Counted from the stretch's first letter, positions 8,517 through 20,554 are shown. The stretch: DNA of 64,000 nucleotides from Collinsella tanakaei (GCF_030373545.1 NZ_JAUDCO010000002.1:186001-250000); one strand, 5' to 3'. The notes: generated from the sequence alone by a model not told the origin. A program made the numbers and translations.

Positions 8517-9140
8517 ATGCACAGGATCGATTCCGCGCTCGTGCCGTATGTCATCGAGCAGACGCCGCGCGGCGAGCGCAGCTACGACATCTATTCCCGC
8601 CTGCTCAACGACCGCATCATCTTCCTCGGCGAGGAGATCAACTCCGTGACCGCGAACCTGGTCATCGCGCAGCTGCTCCACCTCGAGAGCCAGGATTCCG
8701 AGAAGGACATCTCGCTGTACATCAACTCGCCCGGCGGCGAGGTGTACTCGGGTCTCGCCATCCTCGACACCATGAACTTCATCAAGCCCGACGTCTCGAC
8801 CATCTGCGTGGGCATGGCCGCCTCCATGGCCGCGGTGCTGCTTGCGAGCGGTGCGCGCGGCAAGCGCTTCTGCCTGCCCAACTCCATGGTCATGATTCAC
8901 CAGCCCAGCGGCGGCGTCCAGGGACAGCAGACCGAGATCGAGATCGTTGCCCGCGAGATCCAGGAGAACCGCCGCAACCTCAACCAGATCCTGGCCGACG
9001 CCACGGGCCAGCCGTTCGAGAAGGTCGAGGCCGATACCGAGCGCGACCACTACATGCGCGCCGCGGACGCCTTGGCCTACGGTCTCGTGGACCGCGTCAT
9101 CACGTCCCGCTCCGAGGCTGTCAAGGGGAGTGCCGAGTAA
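8517..9140 (+). CDS. clpP: ATP-dependent Clp protease proteolytic subunit
   Basis: Serine peptidase barrel that degrades substrates fed by ClpX or ClpC. 207 residues, normal length. The catalytic triad is visible: Ser103 in GMAASMAAV, His128 in MIHQPSGG, Asp177 in ERDHYM. The ATG is preceded by ACAGGAGAG. The stop overlaps the clpX start (TAATG), so the two are translationally coupled. Whether a second clpP exists, as in many actinobacteria, cannot be told here. Confidence 0.96.
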   Translation: MHRIDSALVPYVIEQTPRGERSYDIYSRLLNDRIIFLGEEINSVTANLVIAQLLHLESQDSEKDISLYINSPGGEVYSGLAILDTMNFIKPDVSTICVGMAASMAAVLLASGARGKRFCLPNSMVMIHQPSGGVQGQQTEIEIVAREIQENRRNLNQILADATGQPFEKVEADTERDHYMRAADALAYGLVDRVITSRSEAVKGSAE

Positions 9141-10519
9141 TGGCAGACACCACGTCCGATCAGATGTACTTCGGTCCCATCCACTGCTCGTTTTGCGGGA
9201 AGACCCAAGACCAGGTGCGCAAGCTCGTCAAGGGGCCGAGCAACATCTTCATCTGCGACGAGTGCGTCGCGGCCTGCTCCGAGATCCTCGAGGAGTCGCT
9301 CGCCCAGGATTTCCTGGCCGAGCAGCAGCACATGGCCTATCCTCCTGCGGGCATGGCCTATTCTGCCCCCGAGCCCGAGGCGGCGCCTGAGGCCGATGAT
9401 GCGCACGTCGCCTCTCGCTTGATCACGCGCGTCCCGACGCCTCATCAGATCTATGATGAGCTGTCCGCATACGTCATGGGCCAGGAGGACGCGAAGCGCG
9501 CCATGTCGGTCGCGGTCTACAACCACTACCGCCGCGTGCTCGAGCACGAGGCGGAGCCCGATGCGGCCGATCCGGCCGGCCTCGACGACGTTGAGCTCGC
9601 CAAGAGCAACATCTTGCTGCTCGGCCCGACCGGTACGGGCAAGACGCTGCTCGCCCAGACGCTCGCGCGCATCCTCGAGGTGCCCTTCGCCATCGCGGAC
9701 GCCACGGCGCTCACCGAGGCGGGCTACGTGGGCGAGGACGTCGAGAACATCCTGCTCAAGCTCATCAACGCCGCCGACGGCGACGTCGCTCGCGCGCAGA
9801 TCGGCATCATCTACGTGGATGAGATCGACAAGATCGCGCGCAAGGCCGAGAACCTCTCCATCACGCGCGACGTGTCGGGCGAGGGCGTGCAGCAGGCGCT
9901 GCTGAAGATCCTCGAGGGCACGGTGGCGAGCGTGCCGCCCACCGGCGGCCGCAAGCACCCGCAGCAGGAGCTCATCCAGATCGATACCACGAACATCCTG
10001 TTCATCTGCGGCGGCGCCTTCGTGGGGCTCGATAAGATCATCTCCGACCGCGTCGGCAACAAGGGCGTCGGCTTCAACTCCGAGATCGCCGGGCCCACGA
10101 GCGCCGACGAGAACGATCTGCTCAAGCAGGTGCTCCCGCAGGACCTGAACGCGTTCGGCATGATCCCTGAGTTCATCGGCCGTACGCCGGTCATCACGCA
10201 GACCAACGCGCTTGCCGAAGACGACCTCGTGTCGATCCTCACCGAGCCGAAAAACGCGATCGTTCGCCAGTACCGCAAGATGTTCGAGCTCGAGAACTGC
10301 GACCTCGAGTTCGAGGACGAGGCGCTGCACGAGATCGCCAAGCTCGCACTTGCGCGCAAGACCGGTGCTCGCGGCCTGCGCAGCATCTGCGAGGACCTGC
10401 TGCAGCAAACCATGTTCGACCTGCCGAGCGAGGAGGGCGTGACGCGCGTCGTGGTGACCGCCGCCTCCGTGCGCGGCGAGGAGCAGCCCCGTCGCGTCTT
10501 CGACGTCGACCTCGACTAA
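9140..10519 (+). CDS. clpX: ClpX, AAA+ unfoldase of the ClpXP protease
   Basis: Unfolds tagged proteins and threads them into ClpP. 459 residues. The N-terminal zinc domain has Cys16, Cys19, Cys39 and Cys42 (CSFC...CDEC). Walker A GPTGTGKT is at 162-169 and Walker B is in [14 protein letters not shown] tripeptide in NKGVGFNSE corresponds to the ClpP-docking IGF loop. It is some 35 residues longer than E. coli ClpX, mainly from an Ala/Pro/Glu-rich linker (about 60-95) between zinc and ATPase domains. It starts inside the clpP stop codon. A perfect 20-bp hairpin closes the operon. Confidence 0.96.
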   Translation: MADTTSDQMYFGPIHCSFCGKTQDQVRKLVKGPSNIFICDECVAACSEILEESLAQDFLAEQQHMAYPPAGMAYSAPEPEAAPEADDAHVASRLITRVPTPHQIYDELSAYVMGQEDAKRAMSVAVYNHYRRVLEHEAEPDAADPAGLDDVELAKSNILLLGPTGTGKTLLAQTLARILEVPFAIADATALTEAGYVGEDVENILLKLINAADGDVARAQIGIIYVDEIDKIARKAENLSITRDVSGEGVQQALLKILEGTVASVPPTGGRKHPQQELIQIDTTNILFICGGAFVGLDKIISDRVGNKGVGFNSEIAGPTSADENDLLKQVLPQDLNAFGMIPEFIGRTPVITQTNALAEDDLVSILTEPKNAIVRQYRKMFELENCDLEFEDEALHEIAKLALARKTGARGLRSICEDLLQQTMFDLPSEEGVTRVVVTAASVRGEEQPRRVFDVDLD

Positions 10520-10560
10520 CCCGCCCGACCCGTTTTGGGATGGGGACGTTTTACGTCATT

Positions 10561-10606
10561 GCACGCAAAGGGCCGCTGCGTAAGTTCGCAGCGGCCCTTT
10601 GCGTGC
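10561..10606 (+). terminator. Terminator hairpin after clpX
   Basis: Perfect 20-bp inverted repeat (10561-10580 with 10587-10606) with a 6-base loop, 42 bases after clpX. No T-tract follows. The stem is long enough to act on either strand. Confidence 0.7.
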
Positions 10607-10762
10607 AGGGCTGTCCTGATGATGAACGGCGAGTCCCCGCGGCGGGCTTCTATCCCGCGGGCGGCATGTGCACGGTCGGTTAATCTTGCCTGCTCGCACG
10701 GCGCGTGGGCGCTTTCGTGGTAACCTCATCTCTTGTGTATCGCAACAGAAAGGGAATTTCGC

Positions 10763-13459
<2,697 letters not shown>

Positions 13460-13485
13460 GCCGGCTGCATCGGGTTTGCCGATCT

Positions 13486-13550
13486 CGCCTTCCAGCTGCC
13501 GGAACGGCGGGGGTGTGCGTACCGCAGGCGTTTCGCCGCGCTGGAAGGCG
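13486..13550. other. Palindromic, possibly structured element between valS and folC
   Basis: An 11-bp perfect inverted repeat (13486-13496 with 13540-13550) encloses 43 bases that hold further short stems, GCCG-GAA-CGGC at 13498-13508 and GGCG-TTT-CGCC at 13527-13537. The whole could fold as a multi-branched RNA. It lies 27 bases after valS and before the terminator at 13581. Confidence 0.4.
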
Positions 13551-13580
13551 CCTGTGCTGTGACGAGTCCGTGTAAGGACG

Positions 13581-13624
13581 GGCCCCGGGTGATGTGTGAA
13601 GACATGCATCGCCCGGGGCCTTTT
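13581..13624 (+). terminator. Rho-independent terminator of the valS unit
   Basis: GGCCCCGGG (13581-13589) pairs with CCCGGGGCC (13612-13620), extended inward by TGATG/CATCG, followed by TTTT at 13621-13624. The rest of the 318-base valS-folC gap holds the palindromic element before it and no gene. Confidence 0.8.
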
Positions 13625-13777
13625 GTCGCGTGATGACGCCGGCCTTCGCCGATCAGGGGCGGCGTGCGGCGCGCCGTGCCGTGTACATCGCCCGATGTCG
13701 CCATGAGTGCTACCATCTGGTTCGCCCTGATAGCCCCGATCACTCCGGATCACGAGAAACGTAGGAGCTGATATTCC

Positions 13778-15151
13778 ATGCCAAAGCGTGCAGGAGCCTA
13801 TACGGTGCCCTTCGAGGTGCCCGAGCTCGGTTTTGACGAGGCTGTCGCCCTCGCCGCCGACACCGGTCGCATCTCGGGTGATGCCGGCCCTTTGCTCGAG
13901 ACCGTCATCGATATGCTCAACGAGCTCGAGCGACCCGATGAGCACTTTGATTGCCTGCAGGTCGCAGGCACCAACGGCAAGACGTCGACGACGCGTTTTG
14001 CCGCGGCCATCCTGCACGGGGAGGGCCTGCACACCGCCCTGTACACCTCGCCCCAGCTCGTGCGCTATCCGGAGCGCATGGAGATCGACGGTCGCGTCGT
14101 CTCGGATGCGGCGTTCGCCCACGGCGTCTCCGTCGCCGTCGAGGCGGGCCGGCGCGTCAACGCTGCGCGCACGGCGGCGGGCGATCTCGCGTACACCATC
14201 ACACCGTTCGATCTGCTGACCGTGGCGGCGCTCGTCGTGTTCGCCGAGGCGCGCATCGATGTTGCCGTGCTCGAGGTGGGCATGGGCGGCCGCTGGGACG
14301 CGACGAGCGCGACCGATCCCGTCGCGGTCGCCATCACGGGCATCGGCTTGGACCATATGCGCATCCTAGGCGATACGCTCGAGGCCATAGCCCGAGAGAA
14401 GGCCGCCGTGATCAAGCCGGGGCGCGTCGTGGTGCTGGGGGAGGGGACGCACGAGCCGTCGGTCCAGCGCGTGATGGACGAGCGCTGCGAGGCCTGCGGC
14501 GTGCATCCGCTCGTGGCGGCCCATGAGGTCCGTGCGCTGCCCAAGCGCTTAGGCGATGCGATCGCGTTTTCGGTTCCCACCGCGCGCGCCACCTATGAGC
14601 TGCGCATTCCGAAGCCGAGCTACCAGCCGCAAAACGCTGCATGTGCCGTCTGCCTTTGCGAGGCGTATCTGGGCCGCGCGCTCGATGCCGGCCGCCTGCA
14701 GGCAAGCCTTGCCGCCTGCCCCACGCCCGGGCGCTTCGATGTGGTGCGCACCGATCCGCTCGTGCTCATCGACGCATGCCACAACCCCCAGAGCTGCGAG
14801 AACTTTGTCGCCGCACTCGACGAGATCGATTCTGACATCAGCGCGCGGCCAGTACTGCTCATCGCGGCGCTGTCCGATAAGGATGTCTCCCGCATCGTCC
14901 GCATCCTTGTTCCGGCGTTCCCGCGCATCGCTGTGACCGCCACCGCATCCGATCGCGCGCTTGCCCCGCACGAGCTTGCGACCATCGTTTCCGATGAGCT
15001 CGCGCGCGAGGGGAGGGAGGCATCCGATCTGGTCGCGGTGCACCCGACGGTCGCCGACGCGCTCGCGGCGTTTTCAGCGGCAGGCGAGCCGCTGGTCGCC
15101 GCCGGAACGATCACGCTTGCCGGCGAGGTCGCAGGGCTCGTCAGGGGCTGA
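13778..15151 (+). CDS. folC: Folylpolyglutamate synthase / dihydrofolate synthase
   Basis: Mur-ligase-family enzyme that adds glutamate to dihydropteroate and folates. 457 residues, slightly longer than the usual 420-430 because of an N-terminal lead of about 20 residues. The P-loop is VAGTNGKTSTTRF (about residues 65-77). YTSPQLVRYPERM follows, and the C-terminal ligase domain has DACHNPQS. The ATG is preceded by GTAGGAG. It sits after the valS terminator, the common valS-folC neighbourhood. Confidence 0.93.
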   Translation: MPKRAGAYTVPFEVPELGFDEAVALAADTGRISGDAGPLLETVIDMLNELERPDEHFDCLQVAGTNGKTSTTRFAAAILHGEGLHTALYTSPQLVRYPERMEIDGRVVSDAAFAHGVSVAVEAGRRVNAARTAAGDLAYTITPFDLLTVAALVVFAEARIDVAVLEVGMGGRWDATSATDPVAVAITGIGLDHMRILGDTLEAIAREKAAVIKPGRVVVLGEGTHEPSVQRVMDERCEACGVHPLVAAHEVRALPKRLGDAIAFSVPTARATYELRIPKPSYQPQNAACAVCLCEAYLGRALDAGRLQASLAACPTPGRFDVVRTDPLVLIDACHNPQSCENFVAALDEIDSDISARPVLLIAALSDKDVSRIVRILVPAFPRIAVTATASDRALAPHELATIVSDELAREGREASDLVAVHPTVADALAAFSAAGEPLVAAGTITLAGEVAGLVRG

Positions 15152-15370
15152 ACGCGTGCGCGACCGAGCGCATCCGGTCCGTCGTTTTGCAAGAAGCGAG
15201 ATACCTGAAGCCTGAACCTGAGGACGCGTACATCATGGGAAGAACGAAAAAACACCAGCTCAAGGTATGCATATCGCGGGCTCGTGTAGAAATCTTCAAG
15301 TTCTACTTTAAGGTGAATGTCTGACCTATACTGGTGAGCGACGTAATGGACAGATAGGAGTCGCTTGCCT
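15152..15370 (+). promoter_or_regulatory. folC to RlpA-like gene gap: promoter and inverted repeat
   Basis: TATACT at 15327-15332 is a good -10 candidate, without a clear -35. An inverted repeat (GTAGAA at 15286-15291, TTCTAC at 15301-15306) lies just upstream, where a regulator could act. The sequence from 15235 to 15335 is richer in A/T than its neighbours. No gene is seen. Confidence 0.4.
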
Positions 15371-16501
15371 ATGACGGATATCGAATCCGGATTCCGATTC
15401 TCGCGCCCCGCGCGCATCGCCTGCACGGTGGGCCTGACGCTCGCCATCGCGAGCGCCGGCGTCTGCGCACCGTTCGGCAATCGGGCGTTCGCTGCGTCTC
15501 AGCAGACCTTAGCCGAGCTTGCGAGCCTGACCGCGCAGGTGCAGGATGCCGCTGCCGCCCACGAGGAGGCCACCGCCAAGGTTGCCGAGCTCGACGGCCA
15601 GATTGACGATCTCGCCGACGAGATCATGCACATCGAGCAGGACGTCATCCCTGAGCAGCGCGACCGCGCTTCCGATGCCGCGGCCAATCTCTACAAGATG
15701 CGCCAGTCCTCGTCCAATATCGTCTCCATGCTGTTCTGCGCCGACTCGCTGTCCGATTTCATCACGCAGACCAAGTACCTCACGGCCGTCCAGGATGACA
15801 ACGTCGATGCCCTGAACGACTACGAGCAGGCGCGCACGGACCTCAATGAGAAGCTCGCCAAGATCTCCGCCACGCGCGACGAGGTCGCCGAGCAGGAGAA
15901 GCGCGCCGCCGAGGCCCTCGAGCAGGTCTCCGCCGCCCGCGCCGCCCTGCAGCAGCGCGCTGCGAGCGAGGACGCCGCCGAGGCCGCTGCCGCCCGCGCT
16001 GCGGCCGCCGAGGCCGCCAAGGTCGAGCAGCAGATGAGCGGGGGATCCGATTCCGCGTCCGAACCCCAGCAGGGGAGCGCCGAGGGCGGGAATAGCTCCG
16101 ACGACGCGCCGTCATCCGACGGATCGGGCAGCTCCGAGGGCGCTCAGCAGACGCCCGCGCCCGCGCCCGACCCCGATCCCGAGCCCGATTCGGGCTCCTC
16201 GAGCAACGAGAGCGGCTGGCTGTCCGGTGTCGCCTCGCATTACGGTACCGGCGACGGCTTCATGGGCGGCGTGACGGCGAGCGGCGATATCGTCACCGAG
16301 ACCTCGATGGGCGTGGCCATGCTCAACGTGCCGCTCGGCACCTACGTCGAGATCCGCTACAACGGGCGTTCCGTCATCGCCGTCGTCAACGACCGCGGTC
16401 CCTATGTGCACGGCCGCGTGATCGATATGCAGCCGGCGGTCGCCCGCGCGCTCGGCTTTTTGTCCGTCGGCGTGGATACCGTGCAGTACCGGTTCCTCTA
16501 G
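15371..16501 (+). CDS. Secreted coiled-coil protein with C-terminal RlpA-like double-psi barrel
   Basis: 376 residues. A signal peptide (about 1-42, ending NRAFA-AS) predicts export. Residues about 43-210 form a long Glu/Ala/Lys-rich coiled coil like the N-terminus of PcsB/RipA-type cell-wall proteins. An acidic Ser/Pro/Gly/Asp linker follows (about 212-285). The last 90 residues are an RlpA-like double-psi beta-barrel with SGVASHYGTGDG and VVNDRGPYVHGRVIDMQP. RlpA-type domains bind or cleave peptidoglycan glycan chains, so a role in wall remodelling is likely but unproven. ATG 15371 is chosen because AGGAG is ten bases upstream. A terminator follows. Confidence 0.82.
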   Translation: MTDIESGFRFSRPARIACTVGLTLAIASAGVCAPFGNRAFAASQQTLAELASLTAQVQDAAAAHEEATAKVAELDGQIDDLADEIMHIEQDVIPEQRDRASDAAANLYKMRQSSSNIVSMLFCADSLSDFITQTKYLTAVQDDNVDALNDYEQARTDLNEKLAKISATRDEVAEQEKRAAEALEQVSAARAALQQRAASEDAAEAAAARAAAAEAAKVEQQMSGGSDSASEPQQGSAEGGNSSDDAPSSDGSGSSEGAQQTPAPAPDPDPEPDSGSSSNESGWLSGVASHYGTGDGFMGGVTASGDIVTETSMGVAMLNVPLGTYVEIRYNGRSVIAVVNDRGPYVHGRVIDMQPAVARALGFLSVGVDTVQYRFL

Positions 16502-16550
16502 ACGACCGGCACCTCTATGGGGCCCGGGAGCCCCTCGGCAGTGAATGCGC

Positions 16551-16585
16551 GCCTCGCACCCTTGCGGTGCGAGGCATTTTCTTTT
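16551..16585 (+). terminator. Rho-independent terminator after the RlpA-like gene
   Basis: 9-bp stem GCCTCGCAC (16551-16559) with GTGCGAGGC (16567-16575), 7-base loop, followed by the T-rich ATTTTCTTTT. Confidence 0.85.
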
Positions 16586-16685
16586 CAGTCGTCAAGTTCT
16601 GTCGGACAAGCGCTCCCGTACCGCGCCGTGCGCCGCCATCAGACGTATGATGATGGTGCATGCAAGGCCGATTGAAGGGACCGCT

Positions 16686-17780
16686 ATGGGACATGTCGAT
16701 GAGGATCGCGTCGCGCGCGTCGCGAAAGCGCTGGAGGAGAAGCGGCCGCACGCGCAGCTGCTCGTAACCGACCCCTGGTCGATTTTCTACCTGACGGGTT
16801 TCTATGCCGAGATGTTCGAGCGGTTCTCGGGGGTGCTGCTGCGCCCGGCGGCGGCTCCGATCATCTTCTGCAACGCCCTGTATCCCATTGACGCCTACGA
16901 TAACGCCGAGGTCGTCATCTTCGACGACACCGACGATATCGCCGAGGTCCTCGCTCGCCACATCGATTCGCATCTCCCGCTAGGCGTCGACGCGCAGATG
17001 CGTTCGGGATTTCTGCTGCCGCTCATGGAGCGCGGGCTGGCATCCGATTTCTTTTTGGGCTCCTTTGCGGTCGAGCGAACCCGCGCCATCAAGGACGTGC
17101 GCGAGCGGGAGCTCATGCGCGCCTCCAGCCGCATCAACGACGCGGTGATGGGGGAGCTTCCCGCCCTGCTGCACGAGGGCGTCACGGAGCGCGAGATAGC
17201 CGCCCGCATGCTCGATGTGTATCGCGCCCACGGGGCAGAAGCGTTCTCGTTCCCGCCGATCGTGAGCTTTGGGGCCAACGCCGCCGATCCGCATCACGAG
17301 CCCGACGACACCGCGTTGCGCGCCGGCCAGGTCGTGCTGTTCGATATCGGTGGCCAGGCGCACGGTTACTGCTCCGACATGACCCGTACGTTTTTCTGGG
17401 GCGAGGTGGACGAGGAGACGCGGCGCATCTACGACGTCGTGCTGCGTGCGAACGAAGCGGCGGAGGCGCTTGTCGCGCCGGGTGTTCCGCTGTGCGATCT
17501 GGACCGCTGTGCTCGCCGCATCATCGAGGAGGCGGGCTACGGGGCCTACTTCACGCACCGGCTTGGCCATTCCATAGGCCTGCAGGACCATGAGCCGGGC
17601 GACGTGTCCGCCGTCAACACCGATGCGGCGCGCCCCGGTATGACCTTTTCCATCGAACCGGGAATCTATATCCCCGGGCGCACGGGCGTGCGCATCGAGG
17701 ATCTCGTCTTGGTGACCGAGGATGGCGCTGAGGTGCTGAACTCCTACCCGAAAGACCCGCGGCGCCTCGATCTCGCATAG
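16686..17780 (+). CDS. Xaa-Pro peptidase, M24 metallopeptidase family
   Basis: Cytoplasmic dinuclear-metal peptidase cleaving at proline (aminopeptidase P or prolidase type). 364 residues, family length. Residues 1-130 form the creatinase-like N-terminal domain. The catalytic domain shows all five metal ligands: Asp in VLFDIGG, Asp in CSDMTRT, His in HRLGHSIG, Glu in SIEPGIY and Glu in VRIEDLV. ATG 16686 is chosen because AAGGGA is close upstream. Aminopeptidase versus dipeptidase specificity is not decidable. A 9-bp hairpin (17781-17789/17797-17805) directly follows, without a T-tract. Confidence 0.92.
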   Translation: MGHVDEDRVARVAKALEEKRPHAQLLVTDPWSIFYLTGFYAEMFERFSGVLLRPAAAPIIFCNALYPIDAYDNAEVVIFDDTDDIAEVLARHIDSHLPLGVDAQMRSGFLLPLMERGLASDFFLGSFAVERTRAIKDVRERELMRASSRINDAVMGELPALLHEGVTEREIAARMLDVYRAHGAEAFSFPPIVSFGANAADPHHEPDDTALRAGQVVLFDIGGQAHGYCSDMTRTFFWGEVDEETRRIYDVVLRANEAAEALVAPGVPLCDLDRCARRIIEEAGYGAYFTHRLGHSIGLQDHEPGDVSAVNTDAARPGMTFSIEPGIYIPGRTGVRIEDLVLVTEDGAEVLNSYPKDPRRLDLA

Positions 17781-17851
17781 GACGAAACGGCGCCTTCGTT
17801 TCGTCGGACGTATGACGAAAGCGTGTCAGCTGGCGGTAATCGTGCGTTCGG

Positions 17852-17859
17852 TATAGAAT
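17852..17859 (+). promoter_or_regulatory. -10 candidate for the zinc-ribbon gene
   Basis: TATAGAAT lies 48 bases before the start codon. It fits a -10 box but has no clear -35 partner. Confidence 0.4.
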
Positions 17860-17907
17860 GTCAAACCGAGTTTGTGCGATTTTCGGGACTGAAAGGCTGA
17901 GTGGCTC

Positions 17908-18342
17908 ATGCTCGACACCATACTTCAGGAGCTCATGTCTCCCCAGCTTCAGATGGCCATCTACCTGTTCGTGGGCTTCATCGCCGCACTGTACGTGCTG
18001 TCGGTCGTCTATGTGTTCATCGACGCGAAGCGCCGTGGCGTTCGCGCCTTCTGGGCATGGGGCATCGTCGGCCTCATCCCGCTGGTCGGCCTGATCGCCT
18101 ATCTCGTGCTGCGTCCCAGCTCCTACCTCGCCGATCGCGAGGAGCAGGAGCTCGATATGGCGCTGCGCGAGCGTCAGCTCTCCGCGTACGGCACGTGCCC
18201 CCAGTGCGGTTCTCCCATCGAGAAGGACTTCGTCGTCTGCCCGGTGTGCAACACGCAGGTGCGCAACGTCTGCCCCTCGTGCCATCGCCCGCTGGATGCG
18301 CACTGGAAGGTGTGCCCGTACTGCCGTACCCACATCCAGTAA
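17908..18342 (+). CDS. Membrane protein with two transmembrane helices and double zinc ribbon
   Basis: 144 residues. Two hydrophobic segments (about 15-37 and 46-68) with a short basic loop DAKRRGVRAF between them resemble the phospholipase D-nuclease N-terminal membrane domain. A charged stretch (EEQELDMALRERQ) leads to two cytoplasmic zinc ribbons: CPQC...CPVC and CPSC...CPYC. Such tails occur in small envelope or regulatory proteins of unknown role. It stands alone between a peptidase and thrS, with its own -10 candidate. The function is unknown. Confidence 0.8.
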   Translation: MLDTILQELMSPQLQMAIYLFVGFIAALYVLSVVYVFIDAKRRGVRAFWAWGIVGLIPLVGLIAYLVLRPSSYLADREEQELDMALRERQLSAYGTCPQCGSPIEKDFVVCPVCNTQVRNVCPSCHRPLDAHWKVCPYCRTHIQ

Positions 18343-18606
18343 CCATGTCCGGGCCGCGCGAGCGGCCCCTTTCGCTTTACGGCATCCGACTTGAAAGGCT
18401 TGCTACGATGCTTCGTGCGCCCCATCTCATCCCTCTGATTCAGACTATCTAGGCGTCTGCCCTCTACTTGCCCGCGAGGTCACGGACAGGCGCCACATAC
18501 GCGCCGGGCGCTCGTCGCCCGCGGCGCGACGCGATCGAATGAGCCCCGCCCGGGGTGCGCCGTTCCGGCGCGCCTGCATGGGCGGGTATACCGCTAAGGA
18601 GAACCC
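18343..18606 (+). other. Leader region before thrS
   Basis: GGGCCGC (18351-18357) pairs with GCGGCCC (18362-18368) and is followed by CTTT, probably a terminator for the zinc-ribbon gene. An extended -10 (TGCTACGAT, ending about 18410) would give a thrS leader of some 190 bases containing GC-rich hairpins around 18505-18585. No T-box features are recognisable. The hairpins may be involved in thrS control, but this is speculation. Confidence 0.4.
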
Positions 18607-20370
18607 ATGAAAGCGCTGTTCAACGACGGATCCATTGCCGAGCTGCCCGCTGACGAGGTCACGCACGTCATCCGTCACTCCGCCGCCCATATCATGGCGC
18701 AGGCCATCAAGCGCCTGTATCCGCAGGCCGATTTCGCCTACGGTCCCGCCACCGACAACGGCTTCTACTACGATGTCGACCTGGGCGATGAGACGCTGTC
18801 CGAAGACGATCTTCCCGCCATCGAAGACGAGATGAAAAAGATCGTCAAGGAGAACCTCAAGTTCCAGACCTTCGAGCTTCCGCGCGCCGAGGCGATCGCC
18901 CTCATGGAGGAGCGCGGCGAGAAGTACAAAGTCGAGCATATCGGCGACCTTGACGAGGATGCGCGCATCACCTTCTTCCAGCAGGGCGACTACATCGATA
19001 TGTGCGTCGGCCCGCACATCACCTACACCAAGGCCTTGAAGGCCTTCAAGCTCACCGGCGTCTCGGGCGCCTACTGGAAGGCCGACAAGAACAACAAGAT
19101 GCTCACGCGCGTGAACGGCACGGCGTTTGCCACCAAGGAGGAGCTCGACGAGCACCTGCGCATGATCGAGGAGGCCAAGAAGCGCGACCACCGCAAGATC
19201 GGCCGCGACATGGACCTGTTCATGATGCGCGACGAGGCGCCCGGCTTCCCGTTCTTCCTGCCCAACGGCATGATCTTGAAAAACCAGCTGCTCGACTACT
19301 GGCGCGAGATCCACCACGCCGCCGGCTACGTGGAGATCTCCACGCCGCTCATCATGAACAAGCAGCTGTGGAAGACCTCCGGCCACTGGGACCACTACAA
19401 GGACAACATGTACTCCACCATCATCGATGATGAGGAGTACTGCATCAAGCCGATGAACTGCCCGGGCGGCGTGCTCGTGTACAAGAGCCATCCGCACAGC
19501 TACCGCGAGTTGCCCATTCGCGCCGGCGAGATCGGCCTGGTGCACCGCCACGAGCTCAAGGGCGCCCTGCACGGCCTGTTCCGCGTGCGCTGCTTCAACC
19601 AGGACGACGCGCACCTGTTCGTACGTCCCGACCAGCTGACCGACGAGATCGTGGGCGTGGTGAACCTCATCGACTCCGTGTACCAGAAGTTCGGCTTCAC
19701 CTATCATCTCGAGCTCTCCACGCGCCCCGAGGACTCCATGGGCTCCGATGAGGACTGGGAGCGCGCCGAGGCCGGCCTGCGCGAGGCGCTCGAGCGCCTG
19801 GGCAAGGACTACGTCATCAACGAGGGCGACGGCGCCTTCTACGGCCCCAAGATCGACTTCCATCTGGAGGACTCGCTCGGCCGCACCTGGCAGTGCGGCA
19901 CCGTCCAGCTCGACTTCCAGATGCCGATCAACTTCGATCTGGAGTACACCGACGCCGACGGCACCAAGAAGCGCCCCATCATGCTGCACCGTGTGGCATT
20001 CGGCTCCATCGAGCGCTTCATCGGCATCCTGATCGAGCACTACGCGGGCAAGTTCCCCACGTGGCTCGCGCCGGTGCAGGTGAAGGTCCTGCCCGTGTCC
20101 GAGAAGAGCCGCGCCTACGCTCACACCGTTGCCGACCAGCTCGATGCCGCCGGCATCCGCGTGGTCGTGGACGATCGCGACGAGAAGATCGGCTACAAGA
20201 TCCGTGAGGCCCGCGGCGTGGACCGCGTGCCCTACATGCTCATCCTGGGCGAGAAGGAGGCCGAGGCGGGCAACATCTCCGTGCGCGACCGCACGAACGA
20301 GACGCATGCCTCCACGGTCGAGGAGTTCATCGCGCAGGTGAGCGCCGAGATTTCAGAGCGCTGCAGCTAG
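18607..20370 (+). CDS. thrS: Threonyl-tRNA synthetase lacking the N-terminal TGS domain
   Basis: Class II synthetase charging tRNA-Thr. 587 residues against about 640 for E. coli: the N-terminal TGS domain is absent and the protein begins at the editing domain. Editing-site residues are intact: His24 and His28 in RHSAAHIMA, Cys133 and His137 in CVGPHI. The catalytic core has CPGG, HRHE and MLHRVAFGS, which supply the zinc ligands. The C-terminal anticodon-binding domain ends the protein. The start is fixed by AAGGAG upstream. No in-frame coding sequence resembling TGS precedes it. Confidence 0.95.
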   Translation: MKALFNDGSIAELPADEVTHVIRHSAAHIMAQAIKRLYPQADFAYGPATDNGFYYDVDLGDETLSEDDLPAIEDEMKKIVKENLKFQTFELPRAEAIALMEERGEKYKVEHIGDLDEDARITFFQQGDYIDMCVGPHITYTKALKAFKLTGVSGAYWKADKNNKMLTRVNGTAFATKEELDEHLRMIEEAKKRDHRKIGRDMDLFMMRDEAPGFPFFLPNGMILKNQLLDYWREIHHAAGYVEISTPLIMNKQLWKTSGHWDHYKDNMYSTIIDDEEYCIKPMNCPGGVLVYKSHPHSYRELPIRAGEIGLVHRHELKGALHGLFRVRCFNQDDAHLFVRPDQLTDEIVGVVNLIDSVYQKFGFTYHLELSTRPEDSMGSDEDWERAEAGLREALERLGKDYVINEGDGAFYGPKIDFHLEDSLGRTWQCGTVQLDFQMPINFDLEYTDADGTKKRPIMLHRVAFGSIERFIGILIEHYAGKFPTWLAPVQVKVLPVSEKSRAYAHTVADQLDAAGIRVVVDDRDEKIGYKIREARGVDRVPYMLILGEKEAEAGNISVRDRTNETHASTVEEFIAQVSAEISERCS

Positions 20371-20394
20371 GTCACGACACGTAGGTGAACGCAG

Positions 20395-20435
20395 ACGCCC
20401 CTTTCGATCGCTTCGATGCTCGAAAGGGGCGTTTT
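20395..20435 (+). terminator. Rho-independent terminator after thrS
   Basis: Perfect 13-bp stem (20395-20407 with 20420-20432), 12-base loop, T-tract at 20432-20435. Confidence 0.88.
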
Positions 20436-20478
20436 GTAGGGTCCCTCAAGGGCTTCGGAATCGCCCTCCTGCTAAAAA

Positions 20479-20519
20479 GCGTTAACGCGACAGCACGATG
20501 CGGTTTTGCCCGCTATACT
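20479..20519 (+). promoter_or_regulatory. Promoter region of the PLP-fold pseudoenzyme gene
   Basis: TATACT (20514-20519) is a good -10 candidate. A perfect 10-bp palindrome GCGTTAACGC (20479-20488) lies about 25 bases upstream and could be an operator. No -35 consensus is seen. Confidence 0.4.
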
Positions 20520-20554
20520 GGTGAGGTTGGGGTGCCCGGGGAGGTTGGTCGAAC

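Noticed and set aside
10607-10762. T-box riboswitch upstream of valS (also considered for thrS and leuS)
   Set aside because: The leaders lack the conserved T-box sequence and the specifier stem; they are short or only contain simple hairpins.
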